DNA of 38,612 nt from assembly GCA_020650975.1 (NCBI GenBank), contig JAIPMN010071832.1:6237-44848 (forward strand). The letters are read 5' to 3'. Under the pieces are notes generated by a model. The model saw only the letters and a program-made list of their open reading frames with translations, did not search any database and was not told the origin of the DNA. This document shows, piece after piece, positions 21,355-31,776 of the stretch. The position numbers and the translations under genes were made by a program. This stretch comes from Apostichopus californicus. Lineage: Eukaryota; Echinodermata; Holothuroidea; Aspidochirotida; Stichopodidae. The stretch's first letter is position 1. Each line of letters starts with the position of its first letter.

Positions 21355-21805
21355 AGACAGTTTCAGAAAACATTTACAAAGCTGTGGATATGTTGAAGAG
21401 AGAGAGAGAGCTGCGAGGAATCTATAACTCCCCGAGGTTTTTAGTTGTGTTTGTACGCGCAGAGGGGATCGAAGCATTAGTGAAAGTGAGTTCAGGAAAG
21501 GCATTTACAAATTTGGTTGGTGGTGTATAGTACCTTCTTTCTGAAGAAAAATGCTTTTGTTACGTAGATACATACAAGCTATGTGGCCAAAGGTATGACA
21601 AAAGTATCACTATTAAGCAGTTTATCGCAATGTTTCCCAAGTGTGATACTAGCGAGCAATATAGTTCTCGTGGGAACTACAACAGGAATTGCTGGTTGAG
21701 TTGGGGAAATTGCTGGTGGAGTAATTGGGGGTTCGATGTAATCTGCAGCCGGTTACATTGTTGGCATGGCCCTCTGTTCACTCGTTGGTAGCATCTGTAA
21801 ACGCA
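21355..21805 (+). pseudogene. Partial broken copy of the tandem LRAT-domain gene
   Basis: This stretch aligns collinearly with 17148-17590 of the intact gene. CAGTTTCAGAAAACATTTAC matches the region after the first domain. GAGAGAGAGCTGCG, CTCCCCGAGGTTTTTAG, GCAGAGGGGATCGAAGCA and AATTTGGTTGGTGGTGTA follow in order, then ACAAGCTATGTGGCCAAAGG and GGAACTACAACAGGAATTGC. It covers the linker between the domains and part of the glycine-zipper region only. In-frame stops (for example GTATAG near 21528), small insertions (an AGAGAG expansion at 21402) and deletions destroy the frame. Neither catalytic domain is present. It indicates a local duplication of the gene followed by decay. Confidence 0.85.
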
Positions 21806-21977
21806 ACGAGGAGTAATGTCCATTTCTTGATATCTTAAAATGACATTACTGAACTTTCCGCTTCTGCTTAAAGCATCTCTGTATGTTGGTTTCACATACA
21901 AATGCTGTGGACAGAACGGGCAAAGTAAAATAATGCATTCTGTAAAAGGGTCTGAAATTGCTTGGACAAATAAATTG

Positions 21978-23150
21978 ATATTTTGATGATCTGGATTTAC
22001 CAACTTTTTAATCTTTCCTATTTTGCAAAACTGCAAAGTTTTCTGTATCCTTTGTATCCTATTGTTTAACAAGAAGACCCGAAATTCTATATAAAGGCTA
22101 AATTCTGCTGTGATCAACACTTGTCAGTAGAGACTTTGTCAGTACGTAACCATGTAGTTCCACATACATATATAAGCGAGAGGTAAGTGTTGATTTTCCA
22201 GTAAGCAAGAATATATTTGTTCTTTTTTCAATCAAACTGAGCAAAATGTACTCTCTTCACGAATTGTAAAAGTGCATTAAACCACTCGATATAATTTCCG
22301 ACATTAACTTTACGCGATCGTCATCCACTCTCGTCATTACGTATCCAAAATGTATTTTGCGTTCAAGGTCGGCTGTACAGGGAGTTGTGTTTTCTTCTAA
22401 TTCAAATTTACATATATGGTCAAACCATAGTACGTTTTTTTATGTAGTTTTATGTTTTTCTATAACTTTTGGAGAAAAAAAGGACGTTTAACTTGATCTT
22501 CATCTTGGAATGTCATTTGTCAATCACTTTTATAATGTCTCCTTTTTTACATTTTACATGATTTTCGAGGATATTTTGATGATCTGGATTAAACAAATTT
22601 TAATCTTTCCTATTTTGCCAAACTGCAAGTTTTCTGTATGTTAATCATCCTATATTTGCTTGTATATCCTATTGTTTCATAAGAATACCCGAAATTCTAT
22701 ATAAAGGCTAAATTCTGCTGTGATCAACACTTGTCGGTAACGACTTTGTCATTACGTAACCATGTAGTTCCACATACATATACTTTTGAGAGGTAAATGT
22801 TGATTTTCCAGTGTGTAAGAATATATGTGTTCTCTTTTCAATCATACTGAGCAAAATGCACTCTATTCACGAACTGTAAGAGTGCATGTGTTAAACCACT
22901 CCATATAATTTCCGACATTTACTTTACGTGATCGTCATCCACTCGCATCATTACGTATTCTCACATTTAGTCAAATGTATTATGCGTTCAAGGTCGGCTG
23001 TACAGGGAGTTTCTAATTCAAATTTACATATATGGTCAAACCATAGTACGTTTGTGATGTAGTCTTATGTTTTGTAGTCTTGTGTTTTATTTGATCTTCA
23101 TCTTGGAATGTCATATGTCAATCACTTTTATTATTTCTTCTTTTCTTTTT
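21978..23150. repeat. Tandem duplication of ~0.57 kb, offset ~592-599 bp
   Basis: GATATTTTGATGATCTGGAT occurs at 21978 and 22570. The two copies share CCGAAATTCTATATAAAGGC, GTGATCAACACTTGTC, ACGTAACCATGTAGTTCCAC, TGTTGATTTTCCAGT, ATAATTTCCGACATT, CAAGGTCGGCTGTACAGGGA and CATCTTGGAATGTCAT in the same order. Several indels of 10-40 bp distinguish them. The unit carries a TATAAAG motif and a pyrimidine-AG motif (TTGATTTTCCAG) but no long open frame. It may be an unrecognised repeat or a duplicated non-coding exon and flank. Confidence 0.8.
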
Positions 23151-23154
23151 TTGA

Positions 23155-23655
23155 CAAAACGGTGCCCAACTTTGATTGGATACTTATACCCAACGCTCTT
23201 AGAGTGTATTTAGTCAGTTGTAGTTTAAAATAGCTGTAGAAATTTAGCCTTTTGGTTATACATCTCATAGCTAGTATGTGATCGAGTCCAGGAGTACTAC
23301 TTTGTTGTTAGCCCTTTGTAACCATAGCTTTGAAACAGCATTGAACAATGAAAGGTTCTATTTGAAATGGAGTTATATTGTGAGAATTACCGTATACACA
23401 CAGTCTCTATATAAGTTGCAAAGCCACTATCGTTAATGTCAAAGAATCTACCATATGACGAATATCAGCATCCAATAAAAGCATTGGCTTCACTTCATTT
23501 GCTTTAAACAAAAAGATATTCATTGTAAGTGTAGCTAAATGTGTAAGACTGCATTGACTCCTTACAGAAGTGCTCATAAATTGTGTAAACAAGAGTACAA
23601 CGACTCAGGATTCGGGATTTGAGCAGGTTTCCAATAACATGTTTTCGTAATATTT
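23155..23655. other. No recognisable gene
   Basis: Sequence between the tandem duplication and the third hAT-like copy. Nothing recognisable was seen on either strand. Confidence 0.45.
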
Positions 23656-23659
23656 AACA

Positions 23660-24696
23660 AACACTTTTCGGAATGAATATTTTTCTTTCTTTCTTTTCAA
23701 AAACCACAACTTCTCAAAAGAACCAAAATTTCTTCCAATCCTTTGTTCAGATGATTGAATTTGTTTCAAACAAATAAATGATAACAATCAACCGCAAAGT
23801 ACAAGGTTAACAACACTCCCGTTACAAAGAATTTCATGCTAAAAGTAGTCAATGATGCGTTTCCAAATTTCCTGTGATCTATATAGCGCATTATACCGAC
23901 GGTCTCAATGCAACTATTTGTAACGTTGCTGTCCCGTGTAGAGATAGCAAAGTTTGTACTATAGGCTCTCATATATGTACACTCTCATATATCATAACGT
24001 GTATGGTTGGCCACAGTGGACAAAATTCAGAAATTATGACGACATCAGCAGGCAGGAGTTTTTTATGTCTACATAAATTTGATTTAATGTGAACATAAAT
24101 TCGAATTCATACAGACATAAATTCAAATTAATGCTGGCATATATTCAAATAACGCTGGCACCGTACCGTACAAGCTGCTAACTGATAATGCAGTTGGCAC
24201 CTTCCTCTTTCAATCTGTTTCAATCTGTGTGAATATTAATGTACATTTAAAGAGAAGGCCTCACGTGTGTCTGTATTGCCTGTATGGGCTACCACATTAT
24301 GTCCAAATATTCTTGCTATGAGTTTGACTTCTCTTTCTATAGCCAGTACACCTTGTAAAGGGTTTCAGTGCAAACACATGAATTTATTTGTAATCTAAGA
24401 AAATACATATAATATTATTGTCCCCACGCTTCCATATGCATGAGTTGTATAATTTGCATTTATTATTTTCAATATGCACATTATAAACCTATCACTATAG
24501 GATATCCGTTGCGCACAAGCCAATGTTTTTGTCAGGTGTCATTATAACTAAGTATTGTGCGTTCCTTTAGAGGTAATTTAAAGTGCATGTTTTCATGGAG
24601 GAACGTGCGGACGCAAGTTGTTTCTGAGCGGACGCAAACAATTTTTAAGATGTTGCATCCCGCTGGCGCAACTTTTAAAATCCTGGTAACAGAACT
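23660..24696. mobile_element. Non-autonomous hAT-like element, rearranged copy 3
   Basis: Positions 23660-23880 match 230-440 of the first copy (ATAACAATCAACCGCAAAGT, AATTTCCTGTGAT). Positions 24488-24696 match 1165-1341 (TATCACTATAGG, TCATTATAACTAAGT, AAATCCTGGTAACAG..CTG). The middle is unrelated to copies 1 and 2 and includes a small repeat at 24070-24150. The right end stops at the same CTG as the other copies, which helps define the element terminus. GGACGCAA motifs are present at 24610-24640. No left terminal repeat is recognisable. Confidence 0.6.
24070..24152. repeat. Short tandem repeat around ACATAAATTCRAATT
   Basis: Four imperfect copies of a roughly 26-bp unit with core CATAAATTCRAATT lie inside the middle of the third hAT-like copy. 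Confidence 0.55.
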
Positions 24697-24699
24697 GAG

Positions 24700-25355
24700 A
24701 ATAATACTTGTTAGTAATATAAGATTTTTCTTTTTGTACAACTTTCTGCTGAATTTTCAAGTCTTGCTAATGTAAACCTGGGAAACTACATTCTTTTCAT
24801 CCCTTCATCAACATCTGGACAGAATGTTAGACAAGTTTACTAAAAAAAGCCAGAGTTTGATTGCACACAAAATGCAAGCAAGCTGCAGAATGTTCAGGTT
24901 GGTTGTGCATGATAAATTTATGGTAGTTTTATCATTTCACTTCGTATATGGTGGCATCCAATAAATATATGTTTGAAGAAGGGTGGATAGAGGGTGTGGG
25001 GTCGAACCTCTTTTTATTAGCACACAAAAATGCAAAAGAAACATGTTCTTGCTGATAGATCTAGTTATAGTTTCAGTTTCTGTTCCTTCATTCCAGTATA
25101 AATAGCATAAAATACAATTATGTTTAATAAGAGAGAATAAAACGTGAAGATAAATTCCAAGAAAGCGATTAAAGGCAAATTAAAAGTTAGTAAAAAAATC
25201 AACAGTTTTCAAATGTTAGTAAACTGAAAATAATCAGGAAATATCAATAGAGATATAAAAGTCAAATCATTTAAGATACCATTTGAAAAAAATAAAAATA
25301 AAACTGTTAGCAAACTGCTTATCCACTAGAGAGCCTGTTTATGAGAATGTGTAAA
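24700..25355. other. No recognisable gene; A-rich
   Basis: A-rich sequence with no substantial open frame or repeat boundary. It directly precedes the hammerhead-like motif and may belong to the same retroelement remnant. Confidence 0.4.
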
Positions 25356-25361
25356 AGTAAG

Positions 25362-25406
25362 TTGGCCTGACGTTTCGATCCTAGCAGGATCTTCTTCAAA
25401 GGCCAA
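25362..25406 (-). ncRNA. Hammerhead-ribozyme-like motif of Penelope-element type (one core change)
   Basis: On the minus strand the order is: stem I TTGGCCT; core box TTGAAGA (consensus CUGANGA, so the first C is U here); an extra A; stem II GATCC with loop TGCTA and GGATC; core GAAA; a two-pair stem III AC/GT; C at the cleavage position; then AGGCCAA closing stem I. Stem I (7 bp) and stem II (5 bp) are perfectly paired. A very short stem III is typical of hammerheads described in Penelope-like retroelements. The altered core base would be expected to weaken or abolish self-cleavage. No reverse transcriptase is recognisable nearby. Confidence 0.55.
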
Positions 25407-25479
25407 ATGACAAGTAACAGTAACAGAAGGGACAAAAACACGCACAGATTACAGACAGGTTAATGAGCATGGTGTACAC

Positions 25480-25740
25480 AAAGAGATGGATGTAAGAGGA
25501 TTAGTAGACAAGAGATGGAGAGAAGAAACCAACAGGGGAAGAGGAGAGGTAGGAGATAAACAGTGTAGAGACAAAGAGAGGATTAAGGGAAGGGAAAAGG
25601 ACTAAACTGGAGAAGGACAAAGACAGAAAGGTGTGGAGAAAAAAAGGTGGAAGAGAGCTAAGAGAAGAGGAGTGAAAGGGGGGGGGGGGAAACAAGGGGA
25701 GAAGGAGGGGGCAACAGAAGAAAAGTTAGTCAGGAAGGAC
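25480..25740 (+). repeat. Polypurine-rich tract
   Basis: About 260 bases are dominated by A and G, including an 11-base G run at 25679-25689. The complementary strand is polypyrimidine. Apparent open frames here are compositional. The tract ends in the hairpin at 25696-25777. Confidence 0.75.
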
Positions 25741-25777
25741 ATGACTAACTTTTCTTCTGTTCCCCCTCCTTCTCCCC
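25696..25777. repeat. Near-perfect 37-bp inverted repeat with 9-bp loop
   Basis: The left arm (25696-25732), which includes AACAGAAGAAAAGTTAGTCA, is mirrored by the right arm (25742-25777) with a single missing base. The loop is GGAAGGACA. The right arm is a polypyrimidine copy of purine-rich sequence, as expected from a template-switch or fold-back event rather than a transposon terminus. Confidence 0.9.
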
Positions 25778-26099
25778 TATACAGGGTAGCCAGTGACGGA
25801 TCACCTTACCCCTTACACCGACAACTCCATTTTTTACGTTTCCATATTTCCTCTCTCACTTATGATCTATATATATATACTATATATGGTCTATCATAAC
25901 GCGCGTGTGTGTATATACGCCTTACACAATTGTAGAATTGTGCTTTGAAACCAACTGTGGCTGGTCTCGAACTCGACCGTGTCGTCGGGGAACATGACGC
26001 ATTTCGGGTAGGGGGCGACCGCCCCCCCCCCCTTCAGCATGTTTCTTTATGATATCGCTAGTAATTTCAAAATAGAAAATGCTTAGATGCAACTAACAA

Positions 26100-26310
26100 G
26101 GCCTAGGGAGTGTGATTTCCAGCGATCTGGGAGGCACTTTGGCCAAAATTTTCTTGTACGTTTCGCGCCAACAAAAGGTCCTGGGTAGTGCCATTTTCAG
26201 CGATCTGGGAGGTATTATCGGCCAAAATTTTCTTGTACGCTTCGCGCCAACTGGTGGCGCTACGCTTAGATAATTTGCCTCCCTTGGCAAATTCCTCGCT
26301 ACGCGCCTGT
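26100..26310. mobile_element. hAT-like element end with internal 78-bp tandem repeat
   Basis: AGCGATCTGGGAGG and CCAAAATTTTCTTGTACG occur twice, at 26121 and 26199, each ending TTCGCGCCAAC. The segment then continues GGTGGCGCTACGCTTAGATA and terminates AATTCCTCGCTACGCGCCTG near 26308, complement CAGGCGCGTAGCGAGG. A related end occurs at 27238-27360. CAGGSGCGTA ends are common in hAT-type elements; superfamily is inferred from the terminus alone. Confidence 0.5.
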
Positions 26311-26636
26311 TCGAATTTGTAAAGCAAACAGCAGATATCACATCATATCATTGAGCATGAAAATGGCGTTCCAGGATGAACAGCCTCAAAAATTGCCCGA
26401 CTTGTCCGAAAAAAATAACCAAAACTTTTCGCGCGCTTCGCGCGCGTTCAACATGTGAATGTCAATATCATATAAGCAAACATCGGTCATTACATCCATG
26501 CCATCGTGTTCCGTACAGTCCGTGAAAGTTGCGCAGTATACCGCGGGATGCTAATGTAAACAACGAAATGTCTTATGCAGATGGAGAAAAAAGTATGGAG
26601 GCCCAATTATGTCATAAGTCTCTTTTACATTAGTAA

Positions 26637-26786
26637 TGGCGAATTAGAGGCCCCAGCCCCCCCCCCCCGACTCCTACGCCTATGTGTGTAGTGTTCGTTT
26701 TCGGAAATANNNNNNNNNNGGCCCAGCTCCCCCCCCCCCCCCTCCCGCCTCGTACGCCTTTGTGTGTAGTATTCGGTTTCGGAAAT
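26637..26786. repeat. Direct repeat flanking the scaffold gap
   Basis: GGCCCCAGC, poly-C, CTACGCCTATGTGTGTAGT and GTTTTCGGAAATA (to 26709) are followed, after ten N, by GGCCCAGCT, poly-C, GTACGCCTTTGTGTGTAGT and GGTTTCGGAAATA. The two sides of the gap are thus diverged copies of one sequence. Confidence 0.8.
26710..26719. other. Assembly gap (10 N)
   Basis: Ten undetermined bases lie between two similar poly-C-containing segments. A fixed-size placeholder is likely, so the true distance is unknown. Confidence 0.98.
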
Positions 26787-27229
26787 ATCTGCTATTTTTC
26801 ATTTCCGAAACCAAGTTTTATAATAGCCGTTATAAGAAGTTTTAATATTATTTTAATATTAAATTAACTGTATCTGAATTTTCTGTTAGGGGTTGAAGGA
26901 GGTTTTTGTTTATTGGTTGTCCTAGATGAATTTTTTTGCAACATTATGGGCATGTTTTGAAGTCAGTTTATTCACGAGAAATGTGAATTTTCAAATTATG
27001 AACGAATAATGGGCTTAAAACCTTGAAAAGTGGGGCTGACGGGTATTGTGGGCCGCGACGTAGAATCACCTACAAAAGCAATGATCCACAGGACATGCGA
27101 TGAGGTCGAACATGATGTGTGACTGGTGACAATCTACAAAAAGGGTATGGATGGAAAAAACTATTCCGAAATACTTGGTTCTCAGGCAAAAAGTGTACAT
27201 CTGCTTGGTCATTTTCAAGCCCGAGAAGG

Positions 27230-27360
27230 GCCATTTCCGGTGATCTGGGGGGTATCAAAACCAGAAATTTTCTTGTACGCTGCGCGCCAACCGATGGTGG
27301 CGCTCCGCTTAGATAGTAACTCGCGCCCCCCGGGTTAGAAAATCCTGGATACGCCCCTGG
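27230..27360. mobile_element. hAT-like element end, second copy
   Basis: GGTGATCTGGGGGGTAT, GAAATTTTCTTGTACGC, GCGCGCCAACC and GGTGGCGCTCCGCTTAGATA parallel the unit at 26199-26290. The end reads AATCCTGGATACGCCCCTG (to 27359), complement CAGGGGCGTATCCAG, a typical hAT-like terminus. Confidence 0.55.
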
Positions 27361-28440
27361 TAATGAAAACTGAAGAAGGACCTGTGTGGTAGACTTAAAA
27401 GCTTTTGTTCATCCAACAAGTCTTACTCTTTTGTCATAACTTGTCATGTCTAGAAGTTCTTTGCAATAACTTCTTGCTACCCATACATACAATTTGCTAG
27501 TTGGGAAAACGTATCCAAAATAAATTAAAATAACTTGAAATGTGATAAGTTGAATAAACTTAAAAATGTCCATGCAGCAAGTTACGTCGACTTTTCAAGT
27601 TATCTCAACACATTGGGTTTTACAGCCGTTGGACGAAACATATTAGAGAGACAATTTTATTCTCTTTCAATTCACGTATAGACATTGGGGTGGGATCTAG
27701 TCTTTGAATGCCGCCGATCGAACAAAAAGATAATGGCAACCCGGAAGTTTTCAAAACCATATCGCTGTATACAAGTACACACAATTTTACACAGATGGTC
27801 ACAATAAAGCTCCAAATTGAAGCAATTGTCTTTCTTTTAACCAACAATTTCGAGGCAGTCTGCCAAGTTACTCAGATTTTACGTTGAATAAATGTGTTCT
27901 CATGATTTTAAAACTAAAACTATAAGATTTTATGGTAAGTTCGAGCAATAATACTATAAACAAATCTTCAGTGCGCTGTGCTGCACAGTGAATAGATGAA
28001 CAACACGCTTGAGCGTGTTAAGTTTAGCATTAAGTTTAGTAATACCTTCTAACTTACAGGAGGTCTAGAAGGCTTGTCACCTCTTGACCCACACACTTAT
28101 TGAGCTTAAGTTTGATTTATTTCCACGTCATATAAATACAATGATTAATAATTAAATTACAAGGAGGCAGAGGAGGACTGAAGAAGCAGAGCTTTTACAA
28201 AGAATGAGTAGAATGAGAAATATTATGCCATTCTGTTGCTATGAACTGAGAATAAGAGAATACGTAGGCCTACACTGAGTAAATTCGCATGACGTAGTCT
28301 GAGGATTTATACGAATATCACTGAGAGATGAACTAATATGTAAAGTCAGTGACTGGGTCTGATTTGCCCCATTATTTGTCTATAAATTCCTCTACTACCC
28401 CACATACAACAAACAACTAATATTTGCATTATGTTATCCT
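27361..28440. other. No recognisable gene; small hairpins
   Basis: No domain was recognised in any frame. A perfect 7-bp stem with TTGA loop (AACACGC/GCGTGTT) lies at 28002-28019, preceded by a GTGCTGCAC palindrome. Confidence 0.4.
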
Positions 28441-28448
28441 CTAAGACC

Positions 28449-28470
28449 TGGAATGAGCTCATTCCAGGCT
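28449..28470. repeat. 22-bp perfect palindrome
   Basis: CCTGGAATGAG is followed immediately by its exact reverse complement CTCATTCCAGG, with no spacer. No flanking structure was recognised. Confidence 0.85.
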
Positions 28471-28479
28471 CTCAGGACT

Positions 28480-31400
28480 CAACTTTGAGCAACATATGCT
28501 ATATATGTGTGGAATAACGAATCGTCTTTCGAAGAGTCACTATGGAGATATTGCACTGAATTTGCTTCTCACTTTGAATGGATGAAGGAATTCTTCAATT
28601 TGTCATGACTCTTTGAAAATTATTGGTCACACTAGCACAGTGCACTCAGGCTTTGCATGCCGACGATGCAGGCCCAAGCAGAAGGGGTTTAGCCTGTGAA
28701 AGGAACAGTAAAAACAGAACAGAAAATTTGCAAGTGATTTTGATATTTTTTCAAGATTAAGTGGAGCAACCAAGAGGCTTCCAAGTATTGCATGCTCGCT
28801 GAAAATACATGCCTCTCTACCTCCCCACCCTATTGTCGTATAGTAATTTCAAAACCTCAGAGATAATTACGTAAAGTGTATTCGCCTTATTCCTGTGATA
28901 ATCATTGTCCAATCACCTTCTTGACCCGAGGTCACAGTGGACAATTTTGATGGTTATATGTATGTTTGGAAGATGTTGGGAAGAAAATTGAGGAAGGACG
29001 AAAAATTGATATGTTTCTTGGAAATAAATCAGAATTATAACAATCAAGACGGACTGTCAGTCTACTTTCTTAAAGTTATGGCGTCGATGAAAATCCCCCA
29101 CGGAGAAACACGACACTATATTTGTTGTTATAAAAGGTGTAATAACAGAAGCCCTTGATTTGCTTAAATTAAGTGGCTATTTTCGCAAAACATTAACTCA
29201 TCCTATCATTAGACAATACAAATTATTTTCAAACCCTGTTCCCCAGGAATAAACAACAACATTTGGCTGGCTGCCCAAAATTTGCTTTGCTCTGCTGACT
29301 CGCGTTGCTCTGCTCATTCGCTTCACTCCGTTGATTCGCTTCAATTTGGCCTTGTTCACATTTAAGACCGCACCCAGACTTTCGAGCGTTCACACTATGG
29401 GAAATAATCGCCCTTGCAGTCTTGAAGCACGGGTGCGTTCTTAACAATAATCCACCTTTCGGAGATTCTTCAATCCCTCTGGCGTTCGTAATAACTGTCA
29501 TGTGAACGCTCGCGGACTTAAATGTTGACTCGGGATTTCCTGTTGCAATTGTGCGGGAGTTTCTGAACATACAGTACGTTCCATCCTTATAATTGTATAC
29601 GAACCAGACCGTTGCCTTTTTAGCCGATTCGACCAAACGCCGCTATACGTAAGGTAACCCATATCACTTTTCTTTTATCCAATTCGACCAAGACTGCAGA
29701 AAACCGTCTTCATTAAAAAATAAATTGAAGTACTGTTCATTTAAGATCTTATCAACTTGTATTCATTCTACGCGGAACGAATTTTTTGATGAGGCCAAAA
29801 TCATTAATTTCACGTTTATTTTAAAACGGATCATTTCGTAGTTACGTGAGGTAAAGTTAAAAGGCTGAAGCCACTAAGTGGAAAAACAAGTTTTTAGTTC
29901 TTTAAATATAAAACAACTTAGCAGTGGTATACCGAGTAGACCGTAGTAGTACTCTACTAGTATACAGTATATGTGGCCAGGGCAGAGCACAAAAAAATAA
30001 TGTAAACAGCTAATAAGACCTTTTCACGCCTGCTCAGTATATTAATTCCATGTAGCAATGTAGCACCAAGACCAGATTCTGATGCGTGACAGTATGACAG
30101 TGTCCTCTTACACATTACAGTATTTCAACAGTGGTATGCTTCCTATAATTGTTTGATTGTTTCAAACGCTAATGTGTGGTGTGTTATCACGTTGTTCACT
30201 CTGAATATGACGTGCTGTTTTCGTTCGAGAAATTACTCTTGACTTGGTTCTTCTGCTAAACAATCACTCCATTTTGTGCTTGGGTAGTGGATTGCTATAG
30301 CACCGCTTCTGACACCATGTTTATGTCAACTAAGACGGGTGTTCACGGACTCACTTAGACAGAACGAGTATGACATTCCTCACGTTAGCAGCCATTTATT
30401 AACAGGTGATGTCATCAACTTGATACGTCACTCGGGGGTGTACTTGAGTAATATAGAATATATGCATGTTTGACAAGCTTAAACATGAAAATAGTGTGTG
30501 TACATAGACATAACAAGAGCCAAAGTTACCTGATATCAATACACTAACCATGTGCACATTACAGTTACAGAATATGTAGCTTTGCATAATCGTTACGAGT
30601 CTTTCAAAGCATGATATTATGGGAGGATAGTATGGAAAGGAAAAATATTATCTGCCTTGCAATTGGGAAAATGTATTACCAATATATAACACACTTCTAG
30701 TGTACCAATTTAAGAGATATTGTGGATACAAGTATTTTCACATTCAGTCATGCCAATTGTGCATGATAATGAAACGATTGTTATTATTATAGATAATATT
30801 AGATATATGGATGCTCATCACTATTTCGATACTTATACATTAAACCCATTTACTCATAAATATGCACCACATCAATACCAGGAACAATATCACACATCTG
30901 TTTACCATGGGCTATCTGTGAACCACAATATCAGATGAGTGCAATCTAAAGCTTATACATCATGTTTAAAGCAGTTGTTGTGAAAAAATAACATTAACCA
31001 TTACCCACCATGAAAATATGAACATTTTACACACTTGCTGATGTCGATAGCACCTACGCCAAAAAAAAAGCAATACAACTGTTCTTGTTATACTGATAAG
31101 ATCTGGACGAAAATCTGAAATAAAAATTTAACAAAATGTAGATAAAGTTCAGATATATTTGGCAAGAATTATTTGCGCTAAAGAAACATGAACGCCAAAT
31201 TAGGAATGTGACGAATTTATTTTGCCAAAAATCTTGCTATGCGGCACAGACTATTTCGGTTAGGGGTCCGGGCAAAAAGTTCGAGTGCCGGGCCCACCGA
31301 CGCGGCCCACCATGGCTACAAACCTGCTTGTAAGATACACTAGTATAGATTTTACCATTGATTCTTTATCATCATTGGAAAAATGGTTAAATGAGTCACT

Positions 31401-31700
31401 TCTCTTTCACATGAAACGTATATAAGTAAACTGACTTCTTTAGCAAACTCTGGCATAGGTTTCTTGGAATGTTCCTTGTTATAATTCCGGTAAAGAGAAA
31501 CCTGGAATTATTCATAATACACAATACAAAATATTAAAGAACAATCGAAAATGTCCATATTCACCCCTCTCTCCTAACAAAATGATATTTTTACTGATGC
31601 ACATCAGACTGCTAGAGATCTGGATGCATCATGAATAAAATCGACAACGTTTATCTTTTCAGATGCACGGTGTTAAGTAAACATACATGTGTTAGTGTAG
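28480..31700. other. No recognisable gene
   Basis: I saw no domain in either strand. A 12-bp inverted pair, CGAGCGTTCACA near 29382 and TGTGAACGCTCG near 29502, brackets about 105 bp. A serine/glutamine-rich frame at 29229-29636 (minus) arises from a short GCTCTGCT-type repeat and is not convincing as a gene. A GC-rich island at 31255-31320 stands out in otherwise AT-rich DNA. Confidence 0.35.
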
Positions 31701-31776
31701 TCTATTATAAATGTTCATTCTGAAAAAAATCAGATGTACCCTATTTTGAGTGAAATACCACCCCCCCCCCCCTCCT

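Noticed and set aside
21677..22120. 147-residue minus-strand open frame
   Set aside because: It spans the LRAT pseudogene end and the first copy of a non-coding tandem duplication, has no known domain, and the second copy does not preserve the frame.
25501..25899. Open frames rich in Ser/Leu/Pro or Lys/Glu/Gly
   Set aside because: They arise from the polypurine/polypyrimidine tract and hairpin; composition, not coding.
29229..29636. 135-residue minus-strand Ser/Gln/Ala-rich frame
   Set aside because: The only notable part comes from a degenerate short repeat (AGCAGAGC-like); no homology recognised and no conserved motif.
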